From: Scalesia atractyloides
Lineage: Eukaryota; Streptophyta; Magnoliopsida; Asterales; Asteraceae
Assembly (NCBI GenBank): GCA_947069175.1
Contig: CAMTDV010000030.1
Span: 100,774,411 to 100,838,410 of the forward strand
DNA: 64,000 nucleotides
Direction: 5' to 3'
How positions within the stretch are numbered: position 1 is the first letter of the stretch; each line of letters opens with the position of its first letter. Under the pieces are notes generated by a model. That model was not told the DNA's origin. It did no database searches and worked only from the letters and a program-made list of their open reading frames with translations. Made by a program: the position numbers and the translations under genes. Below, in pieces: positions 48,330 to 58,902 of this stretch.

Positions 48330-49183
48330 ATCTCTTTGACCCGTCAATTGACCAAGCAAACGTGGTAATCAGGAGGTGCCATCTCAAGGGATTAACACCT
48401 ACCTTACTACGATCACATAGCCATGTTCGTCACGAACATTGGCTGGACCATAATGGTCTTAGCTCAAAGTCAAAGCGTTTTTTTCCGTCAACGCTTTGAC
48501 ATTGGCTTAAAGCCTACTAAGAAGGAAAGAACTGAGTTGGAACACTTACTAGTGAACCAAAGATGACTAAGAGACTCAGAGGAAGTCCCCAATAAGCTCA
48601 GGAACATCCAAGTGAGCAATAGAGAGAAGAAGAGAAGGATGAGCAAGTTGGGAGCTCACCCAACGTTGCTATTTATAGCAATGGGGGATGCATAGGATCA
48701 AGACAGGTGTTGAGGGATGATTCCAGATGAGGATAAGTGTTTTTGGTCGTGACACAACCAAGGGAGAGGGTGGCATGGCGAGCAAGGTGGCAGGCACAGC
48801 AGGCTGCCATGTTTCTGTCACTGGCGACCCCTTACGGACCGTAAGGGGTTAGTACTTGCGGTCCGTAAGGACCTCTGGCGCCCACAGAATTTGAATGGTT
48901 ACGGACCGTAACCATTAAGGCTTGCGGTCCGTAACCGCCTTATTATATCATGTTTTGTTTAACCTTACGGTCGGTAACCATTGATGGTTACGGTCCGTAA
49001 GGACCTTCCAGAAAGGGAAACTTTGGCTTGTTGCCATTTTGGTCCCTCGATTTGTCCGATACTCGTTCAGAGGTTATAAAAATAACATGACAGCGTCCTT
49101 AGTCCCTCTCGGCTACATGTAGCCACCAAAATTTTCGGGACACGTGTCGGAATTTTATTGGATGAAATTTTCGAAGTGTTACA
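48330..49183 (-). mobile_element. LTR-like block (minus strand)
   Basis: On the minus strand it begins TGTAACACTTCGAAAATTTC at 49183, typical of an LTR start. The body contains TTACGGACCGTAA palindromes and TATA-like ctatttatagc (48672). The other limit and a target duplication were not found, so 48330 is approximate. Confidence 0.5.
48828..49005. repeat. Array of palindromic TTACGGACCGTAA units
   Basis: Six near-palindromic copies (ccttacggaccgtaagg, gcggtccgtaagg, ggttacggaccgtaacc, gcggtccgtaacc, ccttacggtcggtaacc, ggttacggtccgtaagg) lie within 180 bp. Confidence 0.85.
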
Positions 49184-49330
49184 CGGTTGAGATCGGATTC
49201 GAACTTGAAACCTATGCCCTCAAACCCAATGGTAAAACCCGGTTGAGATCGGATTCGAACTTGAAACCTATGTTCTCAAACCCAAATCTTCACTTCTCAT
49301 CCGATGCCAATTGAGCTATAGCTCATATTA
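49184..49330. repeat. 56-bp duplication with tRNA-like B-box words
   Basis: cggttgagatcggattcgaa occurs at 49184 and 49240. The following stretch ending gccaattgagctatagctca resembles a tRNA A box on the minus strand. Probably a SINE or tRNA-derived remnant. Confidence 0.45.
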
Positions 49331-51500
49331 AATATATATTAAAATAATAACAATTTGTATTGATAAATTATGAAAAAATAATGAAGAGGATCTGTTTGAA
49401 ACTAGCATTTAGGTATAGAATCTGAGAACTAGTGTGAACACAAACAAAACTACCTAAACAAGCTTAAAAAACACACAACTTTTTCCACTAAAATCGGTTT
49501 GGACTCGACCCGACGCACTTAAAAAAAACAGTTTGGACTTGACCCAAGCCTCTAGTTCGAAATAGTTCAAAGTATTATGCTCTGAAATTGGTTTAGAACC
49601 GACCTGATTTTGAAAAAAAACATGTCAAAAAACCAATTTCTTTTTGTAATAGACCGATTTGAACCCGACCTCACTCAATTTTATAGGTTCAAACGTCTCC
49701 CTCCTAAAGCGGTTTATAACCGAACCAATTTTTTACAAACCGTTTTTTTCTTTTTTTAACGAACATGGTTTTTAAATAAGTAGATTTGTACACTTCAACA
49801 ACCTCAGCATTTTAATATATATTATTTTTTTCAAATTCATATATGTAAAGACATAAATTATGTTTCGAAAAAGTTATTTTAAACTATTTTTATATAAGAG
49901 TCTTATTTAAAAGTCTTATTTAGTTTTTATAATTACATATATAATAAATATAACTACGATTAAACCCAAGTTTATTTATTTTCCCCAAATTTGATTTGTA
50001 TTTCACACTGTTCCCCACGTTTCACCAATTTCCCTTCCAATGTTAATTCCTCCTCTAAATTGACTTCCCTCCAAGCATTTCAATTTTCATCAGTCTATAG
50101 ATACTACACAACTCTGTTTCATGTTTCCCTCTTTCATCAATAAATCCCTTTTTCTTTCTCTGCGATTTGTCTCCGATTTTGAGAGCGAAGTGTTAAAGGA
50201 GCGAGAGGACAATTCAGCTCTCGATATTTCATGCTGGTCTACAGGTAAATGTGTATTCAGATGCTAAATGTCAGATGTCTGTATCGACTTTGATGTACGA
50301 TTAAGTTGTTTTTTTTGGATTTAAGACATGGTTTCTCTGAAATGGCTACACTGATATGGCTGGTTTTTGCCTATTTTATTTCTTGCGTGCTTGGATAAAA
50401 GTTTATGTCGATTTACTTGTTTCTTTTTTTACTTTAGATATTGTTTTAGAAATTATTAGCAAGTTGTGATGCTTTGTACTATGTTGTGTATTTTTTAATG
50501 GTTGTGTTGAAGCAACTTTGATTATTAGTCAACTTTAATGTATACTATTTTGTATGCTTGTATCAAGCTTAATAAACAACTGGACTGTTTATTATAGAAT
50601 AATGTTAGGTTTGAAACTGACCAACAAATGTTTACTAACCTTTGTATTTATATTGATTTAAAAGTGTGATCTGAATTGTTTGTTTTGTTGGCTGCTGCTT
50701 ATTGTTGATGAAACAAGACAAGTAAGCATTTCTATGATGACTATTTAAAAAAAAACTTGTTATTTGTTTATTGGTTTGCTAACTTCTAAAGTTTTTTTAA
50801 ACAGGATCAGCTATACTCTATGCACAAAAGAAATAGTGGACATCTCCGCAACATGGAAGATGATAGACGAAGAGGATTGGATCTGTTAAATTGGCCTTGC
50901 CACCCAACCTATCTCTAATTGTTAGTTTATTATACTTTAGTCAATGCTCTCAATGTCGATACCCTCAAATCTGCTTAATATTGATCATCTCTAATATTTG
51001 TATATTCATTTAATTTGTAGATTGCAGGAACCATGATGCCTAATGAATATAGGTGAAAAAAGGTACCATGATAACCCACAATTATATGGTCTTTGTTACA
51101 TTTGTTTACGGTTCTTTATTTCCTAACTCTTATATTAAGATTTGATCTTTATCATGGATTCCATGCCATAAGATACAAAAAAAAAAGATGACATGACTAG
51201 TGACCTGTTCATGAGTAAATTGTTAATTTTGCAGGTTTAGATACTATGCAACTACTACAAGTACATAGACGTCACCATTGCAGATAGTACGGAATAAAAG
51301 CTGACACGAAGATAATGTTGTTCATGTTTAAGTTACAACTTTGTATAATTCTCATTACTACAACTTAAATTGGTGACGTGTTTGTATTGTAGAATTTCCT
51401 TTTGTGTAGCAAGTCTGTAGAATTTATATGATTTGAATGTCTGAGTAATTTTATTAGTTTTGAGAATTTATATAATTATTTCTTGCAAAATTTGTTGCAA
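49331..51500. other. Interior of CACTA-ended segment, no gene recognised
   Basis: 49490-49750 has gacccga/accggtttga-type repeats like those at 37486. 50100-51300 has leader-like pyrimidine sequence and short frames with splice-like borders, possibly captured gene debris, but nothing I can name. Confidence 0.35.
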
Positions 51501-52003
51501 AAAAGTTTGGCTGTAATATCGGTCGATAAAAGTTCTATTGCAATACTGGTTGATAAAAGTTCCCCCATCTTGGTTGCAAAATCTTTTGCAAAAATGTCCG
51601 GTCGCAATATCGGTTGTTAAAGTTCGGTTGCAATATTGGTTGATAAAAGTTCCGTTGCAATATCAGTTGATTAAAGTTCGGTGGCAATATCAGTCGCTAA
51701 ATGTTCGGTCACGAACTCGGTCGCCAAAAGTTCGGTCACGAACTCGGTCGCCAAAATTCGGTCACAAAATCGGTCGCCAAAAGTTCAGTCACAAAACCAG
51801 TCGCAAAATTATTCGGTCACAATTCAGTCGCTATATTTGTGATGGTGATTTCAGTTGCAAAATCGGTTGCAAAAATATTTCGGTCGCAAGAAATGGTCGC
51901 AAAATAATTACCGACCAATGTATAACCGACCACTGAAATCGGTTGCGAAACAGTCGCAAAGGGGCATTTGCGACTGTTTTGTGACCGCTTTGGCGATGGT
52001 CAG

Positions 52004-52212
52004 TTTGCACAAATCAACCTTTATGTTATAAAAGACAGTAGTACCTTCACATGCAAAGCATGTGAGGTAACTTAACCGATTTTTTGGACTACGTTAGTTG
52101 TAAAGGTTATAGAATGTAGCAAAACATGAACATAAAGGTTGGGTTTTGCCAATTTCACAGTGAAAGGTACGAAGTGTAGTTTGGATATAACATAAAGGTT
52201 GATTTGTGTAAT
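52004..52212 (-). mobile_element. MITE forming the right tip of the foldback
   Basis: Inverted copy of 45093-45303, alignable along its whole length with scattered differences. Confidence 0.75.
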
Positions 52213-52559
52213 AAGAAGGGAGAATAACATAGATATGGAAGTGGGTAGAATTATACAATTAATTAAGTTCACTTTATTTTTCTTTACATTCAATCCAAGA
52301 ATGGAATATAATTAAAGTCTATATATGCATGTTGAGGGAGGGAGGAATTTAAATGGTTCCTTTCGTATAACCAAATATATACTTTTTCATTATTTATATA
52401 TATGCTTTTCGGTGCCAAATATTGAAAAATTCGAAAATAGATTGATCTAGAGGATGTATATATATGCTCATGGTAATAAGAGATACAAAACTATTTCCCT
52501 CTCTTTCTGTTGAAACTTTTTTTTTTGTGTTTTTGTGTTTTGGTTATATGAAATCTTAA

Positions 52560-53600
52560 AATTAAAATCATGACTTCATTTTTGTAAAAAAAGTATTTCA
52601 TTGTTATAGTTGCAAATGACTAGCTTCTATCACTTTGATCACCATCATCCGTCAGCCTTGTGCATTTGCAACAGCTTAATCACGACGATGAAGATGAAGA
52701 AAATGATGAGGATGATTTTGCGCATCTTCACTATCATGATTTTCATTTTTGTAGTCTGTAGTGGTTGGTTCCATTTTCATTTATGGATTTACATGCACGT
52801 AATATTGACATTTATTGCATTAGAAGATTTCTAAATCTACGAATGCGATAAATGTCGATATAACGTGCATGTTGATATGTGCAACTTTAACGAGATAGCC
52901 ATTTACGTCCAGCTTCCTAAGCGCAAGTAAGCAATCTCTTCTTCTTTATTATTATTTTTGTTTCTGTGAAGACTATCTTAGTTTAATTTCAAGTATATCA
53001 CTTTATCCGGCCTTAGCAAAACTTCTAAAAATTTTAAAGATGACAAACATCTGAATCTGCTCCACTGTCAATTTCATGTCAAAGGTGACAACCTTTTGAA
53101 GCGTCATATATCTAATAAAAAGAGTTGATCGGTAAACAATATGATGGTGAAATGCTCAACCATTCTAGTCATCAACACCCACTAATCCTTTTCGACAAGA
53201 AAACATCAATTGCTAAAATCTTGCATAATCCCATGAATAGTTAGACTATTATGTGATGTTTGAAACCAATAATGACAATACCATTGTACATGTGTATGTT
53301 GATGGAAAATGTTGTTTTGTTCTTCACAAATGGTGCGCCAAGCTACTTTTGTGAAATATGTAAGGCAGAACTTAGCCCTTGGAAGTGGTTCTATCCTGCA
53401 CTACATGTGCGGTGTGCCAGTCTATGCATGTTGTGTGCCCATAATACTTCAATGTAAGCAAGCTACATATGCCTCTAATAAAAGTTGTGTATATGATTTT
53501 CTCAGTGTCAAATTTTGAGGAATGCTTGAGATCAAGAGTCACACATACCACTTGGCGTTTGTTCAAGGGCTTGAGAACGATGGCAACATAAGTGCCATTA
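52560..53600 (+). pseudogene. DC1 (C1-like zinc finger) gene, decayed copy A
   Basis: Remnant of a plant Cys/His-rich DC1-domain protein. It starts with YHFDHHHPSALCICN (from about 52630), keeps a YECDKCRYNVHVD block (from 52838) and ends with YFCEICKAELSPWKWFY and HVRCASL (about 53340-53430), the C-terminal DC1 motif. Compared with copy B (61480-62600), about 0.6 kb of middle domains is deleted, a base is inserted after VHVD, and the intron acceptor that is tcag in B reads tccg here (53006-53009). DC1 proteins have been linked to stress and hormone responses; no function is expected from this copy. The giant foldback lies just upstream. Confidence 0.72.
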
Positions 53601-54150
53601 ACAATTGCAGCACACGATGATCTTTAAGTGCTTGGAGTGTGAGTGAGTGTGTATTTCATCTTGTGTACTTCATTTCTTAGTGTTAACCACGTAACTATTA
53701 TAAGATTTTTATGTGTGTCGTATCGATTATCTTGTAACAATTTTTATTTATACTTTGTGCAGCCACACTATTGTAAATTTTTATGTGTATCTAATCAATT
53801 ATCATTTTTGTCAGTTGATCCGGTTCTTTTGACTATTGTAGACTTTTTGTGTTGCAACACTTTGGTGTAATACTATCTTGTAACAACTTTCACAATTATA
53901 GTTGAATAATAATAAAAATTATACTTTGTACGAGAGTGGGGATATTAATTATCCATAAAGGTGTGGGGCATCATGTTTTGTTTGATGACAGACATTCCTG
54001 AATTATTGAAAGTATGTTCGTAGGTAACATGAATAAATACATGAAATGTTTTAAAAAAATGAATTCTAGATGTATTTCTTGTCTACTTTTTTCTAAATGT
54101 GTATTTCGATCCTTTAATTGGCTTGGGTTACACAAAATTGACTTGGGAAT
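53601..54150. other. Downstream of DC1 copy A, no gene
   Basis: AT-rich DNA leading to the copia insertion site. Confidence 0.4.
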
Positions 54151-54155
54151 AATCC

Positions 54156-54342
54156 TAATAACTTTCAGTGTGTTATTATGGTATATTGATTTTACAAACT
54201 GTGATAGAAAAGGATGAACAAGAAGCACAGGTTAAATACACGATGGTCATCTACTAGCTATGGAAAGTGTGCTGGTCAATTGGTGAGAAGATTGAGGCAA
54301 TAATCACGGAGGAAAATACGAAAAAGGAAATCACGGTTATTA
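54156..54342 (-). repeat. Copia 3' LTR (187 bp)
   Basis: Minus strand starts TAATAAC and ends GTTATTA. It carries about 13 extra bp near one end (tttcagtgtg region) compared with the other LTR. The purine tract cttgagggagag lies next to it at 54343-54354. Confidence 0.88.
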
Positions 54343-54368
54343 CTCTCCCTCAAGTTGGCGCATGGAGA

Positions 54369-55310
54369 TCAAGAATGCCCAACTTGCCAAGCAGACTTTG
54401 GAACAAGTGCGTACCTAAGGTCTTTTGTAAATAGGTCCGCAATCTGCATCTTAGAATCAATCTTCATGGAAATGATTTCGTTGGACTTGACTCGTTCTCG
54501 GACGAAGTAACAGTCCATCTCGACATGTTTGGTTCGTTCGTGGAAGACGGGATTGTTGGCTATCTGCCTTGCCGCTTGGTTATCACAGAATAATTGCGTT
54601 GGTCCATCACAGGGCATCTGAAGTTCTTTGAGGAGCCATCTTAACCATAGAATTTCACTTACTGTAGAGGCCATCGCCCTGTACTCAGCTTCAGCGGACG
54701 AACGCGAGATGATAGACTGTTTCTTAGATTTCCATGATATTGGTGATCCTCCTAAAAGCAACAGGTACCCGGTTCTAGATCTTCTAGTGATGGGGCATCC
54801 TAGCCAATCGGAGTCACAATAACCTGTTAAGGTTGTGCCACCTTCTTTGGTAAGAAGAATGCCTTGCCTAGCCGTGGCCTTTAGGTATCTTAAGACACGA
54901 TTGGCGGCTTCAAGATGACTCACTCTCGGATCATGAACGAATTGGCTAAGAATGTTTACGGCATAAACAATGTCGGGTCTGGTAGCTTGCAGGTAAATAA
55001 GCCTCCCAACGATTCGTCGATATTGGTTCGCATCATATGAGCTTCTTCTTCACATTTGCCCAACTTTAAATTTCGTTCCATGGGGAATAAGCTTGGACGG
55101 CACCCCGTCATGCCCGTATCCTCAAGAATGTCTAGTATGTACTTCCTTTGGCTAAGAACCATTCCTTGCTTAGTTCGGGCAACCTCGATGCAAAGGAAGA
55201 ACTTCAAAGTGCCAAGATCTTTGATGCTAAATTCTTTGTCAAGAGAGGCTTTCGTTTCTTGAATTTTCTTCATGTTATTACCAACGAAGACGACATCGTC
55301 AACATAACAT
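54369..55310 (-). pseudogene. Copia reverse transcriptase C-part and RNase H
   Basis: YVDDVVF, the RT catalytic motif, lies at about 55306-55286 and runs in frame into FSIKDLGTLKFFLCIEVAR. A frame break near 55000-54950 separates it from the RNase H segment (54923-54369), with YCDSDWLGC, SRSSAEAEYRA and LFCDNQAA; these carry the conserved acidic residues (D, E, D). The RNase H frame of 184 residues is uninterrupted. Non-functional as part of the broken polyprotein. Confidence 0.85.
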
Positions 55311-55913
55311 TATAAGGGCTGCTACAAAGACCTCTTTTTCTTTGAATATGAACGGAGAATAATCTACCCTAGATTGCTTGAAACCAAGACTTAACAAGAA
55401 GGTGGTAAATTTTTGGTACTAATTTCTCGAAGCCTGTTTAAGGCCGTAAAGAGATTTTCTCAACTTGCACACTCGTTTGTCGTCTTGCTTTTCAAATCCT
55501 TGGGGAACCCGCATATAAATGTCTTCGTCTAAGTCTCCATGCAAAAAAAACATTGTTCACATCCAATTGATGGATGTGCCAACCCCTTTTTACGGTTACA
55601 GCAAGGAGACTCCGGATGGTAACTAGTTTTGCAACGGGCGCGAATGTATCATGGAAATCGATCCCCTCCATTTGCGTGAAGCCTTTAGCGACTAGTCGTG
55701 TTTTGTATCGTTCTATTTCACCATTTGGTTTATATTGTATTTTATACACCCATTTTGATTCGATTGCTCGTTTTCCTTGCGGAAGCTCTTGGAGGACCAA
55801 GTCAAATTTTTTTCTAAGTCTTGAATTTCAGTCTTCATGGCCTCAACCCACTTTGGGTCCCTTTTAGCTTGGCTAAAATTTTTGGGCTCATTATTTTGAG
55901 TAATGGCCGACAA
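55311..55913 (-). pseudogene. Copia reverse transcriptase N-part
   Basis: Contains PKWVEAMKTEIQDLEKN, then KWVYKIQYKPNGEIERYKTR, LVAKGFTQ and HQLDVNN. The frame changes near 55790 and again near 55540, so RT is split into several pieces. Confidence 0.82.
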
Positions 55914-56206
55914 AAAAGCTTTATGTTCATTAGTAAAATTATTGTAAGTAACAAAATTTGCTAAAGGGTGTACCGTTGAGGGTTCTTGATCGGAGGAGGA
56001 TGGATGCTCGTGGTCTAGAGATGGGGTAAATTCACTTGATAATCTTTAAGAAAAACGGGCTTGGTCTTGGTTCTTTTTGGCCTTTCATTTGCTTCTGGGC
56101 CGATTCCATCATTGGTAGATGGGTTTTCTTCATGTCCAATGATGAATTCATTGTCTAGAATTGGGCTTTCTTTTCGGATAGCCTAACTGGGCTTCCTTGG
56201 GCATCC

Positions 56207-57388
56207 TCAATGTCTTCGACTTTTTATTGGCCTATTATTGGAAAAGGCATTTTGATCAACAGTGGCGTCATTATTGATGCCAACCTTCTCATGCCTTGGT
56301 TCATCTTCCCAAACCTTTGGAAAGAAAATTTCTTCTTCTTCATTTGGAGGTTCTGCCATAGAGAAAGGAAAAATATTTTCCACAAACTTGACATCTCTTG
56401 AAATTATGATCTTTTTGTGTTCCAAGTCGTAGATTTTATAACCTTTGGTCCGTGGGGGATATCCCAAGAATACTCCCGGTCTCCCCCTTATTTCAAACTT
56501 ATCTCCTTTGGTTTCGGTGCTTTGGTAGTACGCGAGACAACCGACTACCCTTAGGTACCCGTAATCGGGTTCACGGTTGTATAAAAGCTTATATGGTGTT
56601 TTTCCATCAATGACATCAGAAGGCAGCCGATTTATAATGTGTGTTGCGGTTAAGACACATTCTCCCCAAAAACGAGTTGGTGAACTTGCTTCAAACTTTA
56701 AAGCTCTCGCCGTTTCTAGGAGATGTCGGTGTTCTCTTTCCGCCACACCGTTTTGTTGCGGTGTGTGTGGGCATGTTGTCTCCAGCATTATGCCCTCTTC
56801 TATATAATTCGAGCATATCATTGGAAGTGAATTCGCCTCTGTTGTCACACCGTACACGTCTTATATTCTTTTCAAATTGAACTTGCACCATTTTATGGAA
56901 AAAGATCAAAATGTTGCCAGCGTCGGATTTGTGTTTGAGAAGGAAAACCCAAACGGCACGACTAAAATCGTCTACTATCGTAAGAAAATAATTTGCATGT
57001 GTAAGGGAGGGTGTGCGGTATTTTCCCATACGTCAGAATGTATGAGGTCAAAACAAGCATTCGTTTTTGTTTTGCTAATTGGAAATGGCAATCTAGTGAA
57101 TTTTGCTTTCACACAAGAATCACAAATTCCCTTTAAAGAGGCGTCTTTATTAAAACCAACATTATTAAGATTAGTAATTGACGTATGGCCTAGTCTCTTA
57201 TGCCATGTCCTTGCGGTTGCCATCATTGCTTGTCTTACACCTTCCAACATCCCCATCTTGTATAGACCTCCGAGTCGTTTACCCGCTCCAATCAATTCCC
57301 TCGAGTGTAGGCTCTGCATGACACAAAAATTTGGAAAGAATGTCACAACACATTGTAAATCATTGGATACTTTACCAACAGATAACAA
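56207..57388 (-). pseudogene. Copia GAG-pre-integrase and integrase
   Basis: HKRLGH and CDSCVKAK form the zinc-binding pre-integrase. The integrase core follows with FLTIVDDFSRAVW, VRCDNRGEF and QQNGVAEREHRHLLE (D, D, E catalytic triad present), then WGECVLTA and GYLRVVGC. Frameshifts lie near 57020 and 56800. Confidence 0.85.
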
Positions 57389-58681
57389 ATTTCATTTGAA
57401 TTCGGGAACGTATAGAATGTTTTTAATGGTCACCCCACTGGGAAGTGTGTGACTACCACGACCCTTGACGGGTATGGTAGCCCCATTTGGTATGGTAACC
57501 GGTGTTTCGCAGACTCCTTTGGTTATGTTTTGTAAAAGGGTATTATTATAAGACATGTGTTCGGTAGCGCCAGAATCTATTACCCACATACCTTCTTGAT
57601 TCTAATTACCTGCCATATTAGCAATAGGTCCATGGTCTTCTTTGGTAACTTCTGCCTTGTCTCCAAAGAACTTTATGAACTGTTGGTATTGCACCTCGGT
57701 TAGTCCCGGTATCGGGCTGCTCCCTTTTTCCACGCACGCGGCCTTTGGTTTGGATTGCTTCCCTTTTCCGGGCCACCAATTGGGATACCCAATTCGCTTG
57801 AAGCATCCTTCTTTTGTATGGCCTGTTTTGCCACAAAAGTCACACCGTTCCACCGAATCTCCAACATTACGCTTCCCATCTTTTTGAGAGGGTTTATTCA
57901 TGGGTTGAGCTTCATCTCGTTTATTCGGTATAAAGGCTTGAAAGGCCGAGGCCTCAGTTGTAACCTTTTTGTTGTTGGAAACCGCCCTTTGCTGCTCGTC
58001 ATCGGAGACCAAATGATAAGCGGTTCCAAGCGTAGGTATCGGTTTCACAGCAAGGATTTGAGTCCTTATGGTTCCAAACTCAGCATCCAGCCCCAATAAA
58101 AACTCATAGAGTTTTTCTTTGTCCTTCTGTTCACAAAGCTTCTTCCCAATTCCACACGTACACCCATTACAATTGCACGTAAGCACGAGAAATACAGATT
58201 GAATCTCGTCCCACAAACCACACAACTTCGTGTAGTATGCGGAGACGGAAAGACCTTCTTGTTTGATGGTGCTTAAAGATCGTTTCAGCTCATACGCTCT
58301 TGGCGCCTTTCCTTTGCCAACACGCTCTTTTAAGTCGTCCCATATTTCTTGAGCCGTGGTTGCATATTTCACACAGGTTCGGATTTCTTTTTCCATGGCG
58401 GTGTGTAACTACCTTTTTATCATAGCGTCACACCTCATCCAGCCCATGTACTTGCTAGATTCGGGTGCTGGTTTCTTGATTGTTCCGTTGATGAAACCAA
58501 CATTATTCTTGGAAAACAAGAAATTTAGCCTTTCTTGTGACCAATCGATGTAGTTGGCGTCTGTGAGCACAACGTTTACGTGCATCTGCCTCGGATAGTC
58601 TGAGGCATGGATATAGTAAGGAGAGTTGTGGTCGATGACTTCACCACTGCTTTCTTTTTCGTTTTCTTTATCGCCGGCCAT
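57389..58681 (-). pseudogene. Copia gag and protease, three in-frame stops
   Basis: One reading frame runs from the ATG at 58681 and is broken only by stops at about 58409 (TAG), 57602 (TAG) and 57392 (TGA). Gag includes WDDLKERVGKG and CDFCGKTGHTKEGC (CCHC zinc knuckle). The protease has MWVIDSGATEHM with the catalytic DSG. The stop in the protease-integrase region lies in a TGA where one transition from CGA would explain it. Confidence 0.88.
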
Positions 58682-58710
58682 GGCGTCTTTGCAATTTTGG
58701 ATCTTATTGT

Positions 58711-58723
58711 TGCTCTGATACCA
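58711..58723 (-). other. Primer binding site (initiator tRNA-Met)
   Basis: TGGTATCAGAGCA on the minus strand, directly inside the 5' LTR. This fixes the element orientation and LTR edge. Confidence 0.92.
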
Positions 58724-58897
58724 TAATAACTATGGTATATTGATTTTACACAACTGTGATACAAAATAATGAACAAGAAGCTCAGGTTAAATACACGTTG
58801 GTCATCTACTAGCTATGGAAAGTGTGCTGGTCAATTGGTGAGAAGATTGAGGCAATAATCACGGAGGAAAATACGAAAAAGGAAATCACGGTTATTA
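58724..58897 (-). repeat. Copia 5' LTR (174 bp)
   Basis: Minus strand starts TAATAACCG and ends GTTATTA, so the terminal inverted repeat is 7 bp, with TA at both ends rather than TG...CA. Confidence 0.9.
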
Positions 58898-58902
58898 AAT
58901 CC

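Larger units (their letters stand above)
46158..52003. mobile_element. CACTA-ended segment with subterminal GCGACC/GGTCGC repeats
   Basis: The left end CACTACTACACAAATGGGC matches CACTA (En/Spm) termini. Next to it (46180-46760) are about 25 copies of tagcgacca/ggtcgcaaa words, and the other end (51510-51990) has similar cggtcgcaa and cggtcacaa words, as expected for transposase-binding subterminal arrays. The expected terminal TAGTG is absent at the right end. No transposase was found. The interior holds an LTR-like block and low-complexity DNA. The open frames near both ends are products of the arrays. Confidence 0.6.
45093..52212. mobile_element. Giant foldback element, right arm interrupted
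   Basis: The left arm (45093-45735) and right arm (45741-46157 continued at 52004-52212) are inverted copies of about 630 bp centred near 45737. The outermost ~210 bp of each arm is a complete small MITE. A (TA)n of about 50 bp lies in the left arm (45375-45425). The segment 46158-52003 interrupts the right arm. No clean target duplication: aaaaagaag versus aataagaag is the best candidate. The related upstream region near 60860 lacks the whole element. Confidence 0.7.
54156..58897 (-). mobile_element. Ty1/copia retrotransposon, decayed, with TA...TA LTRs
   Basis: The 4742-bp element lies between copies of aatcc (54151-54155 and 58898-58902). The LTRs are 54156-54342 and 58724-58897. On the minus strand the order is LTR, primer site TGGTATCAGAGCA (complementary to initiator tRNA-Met), gag with zinc knuckle, protease, integrase, reverse transcriptase, RNase H, purine tract, LTR. 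Domain order (integrase before RT), size and short LTRs fit copia, perhaps the Ale/Retrofit lineage. At least three in-frame stops and several frameshifts make it inactive. Confidence 0.93.

Noticed and set aside
51538..51936. 132-residue open frame with repeated SPKVRSRTR
   Set aside because: Same cause: subterminal repeats at the other end of the CACTA-ended segment.
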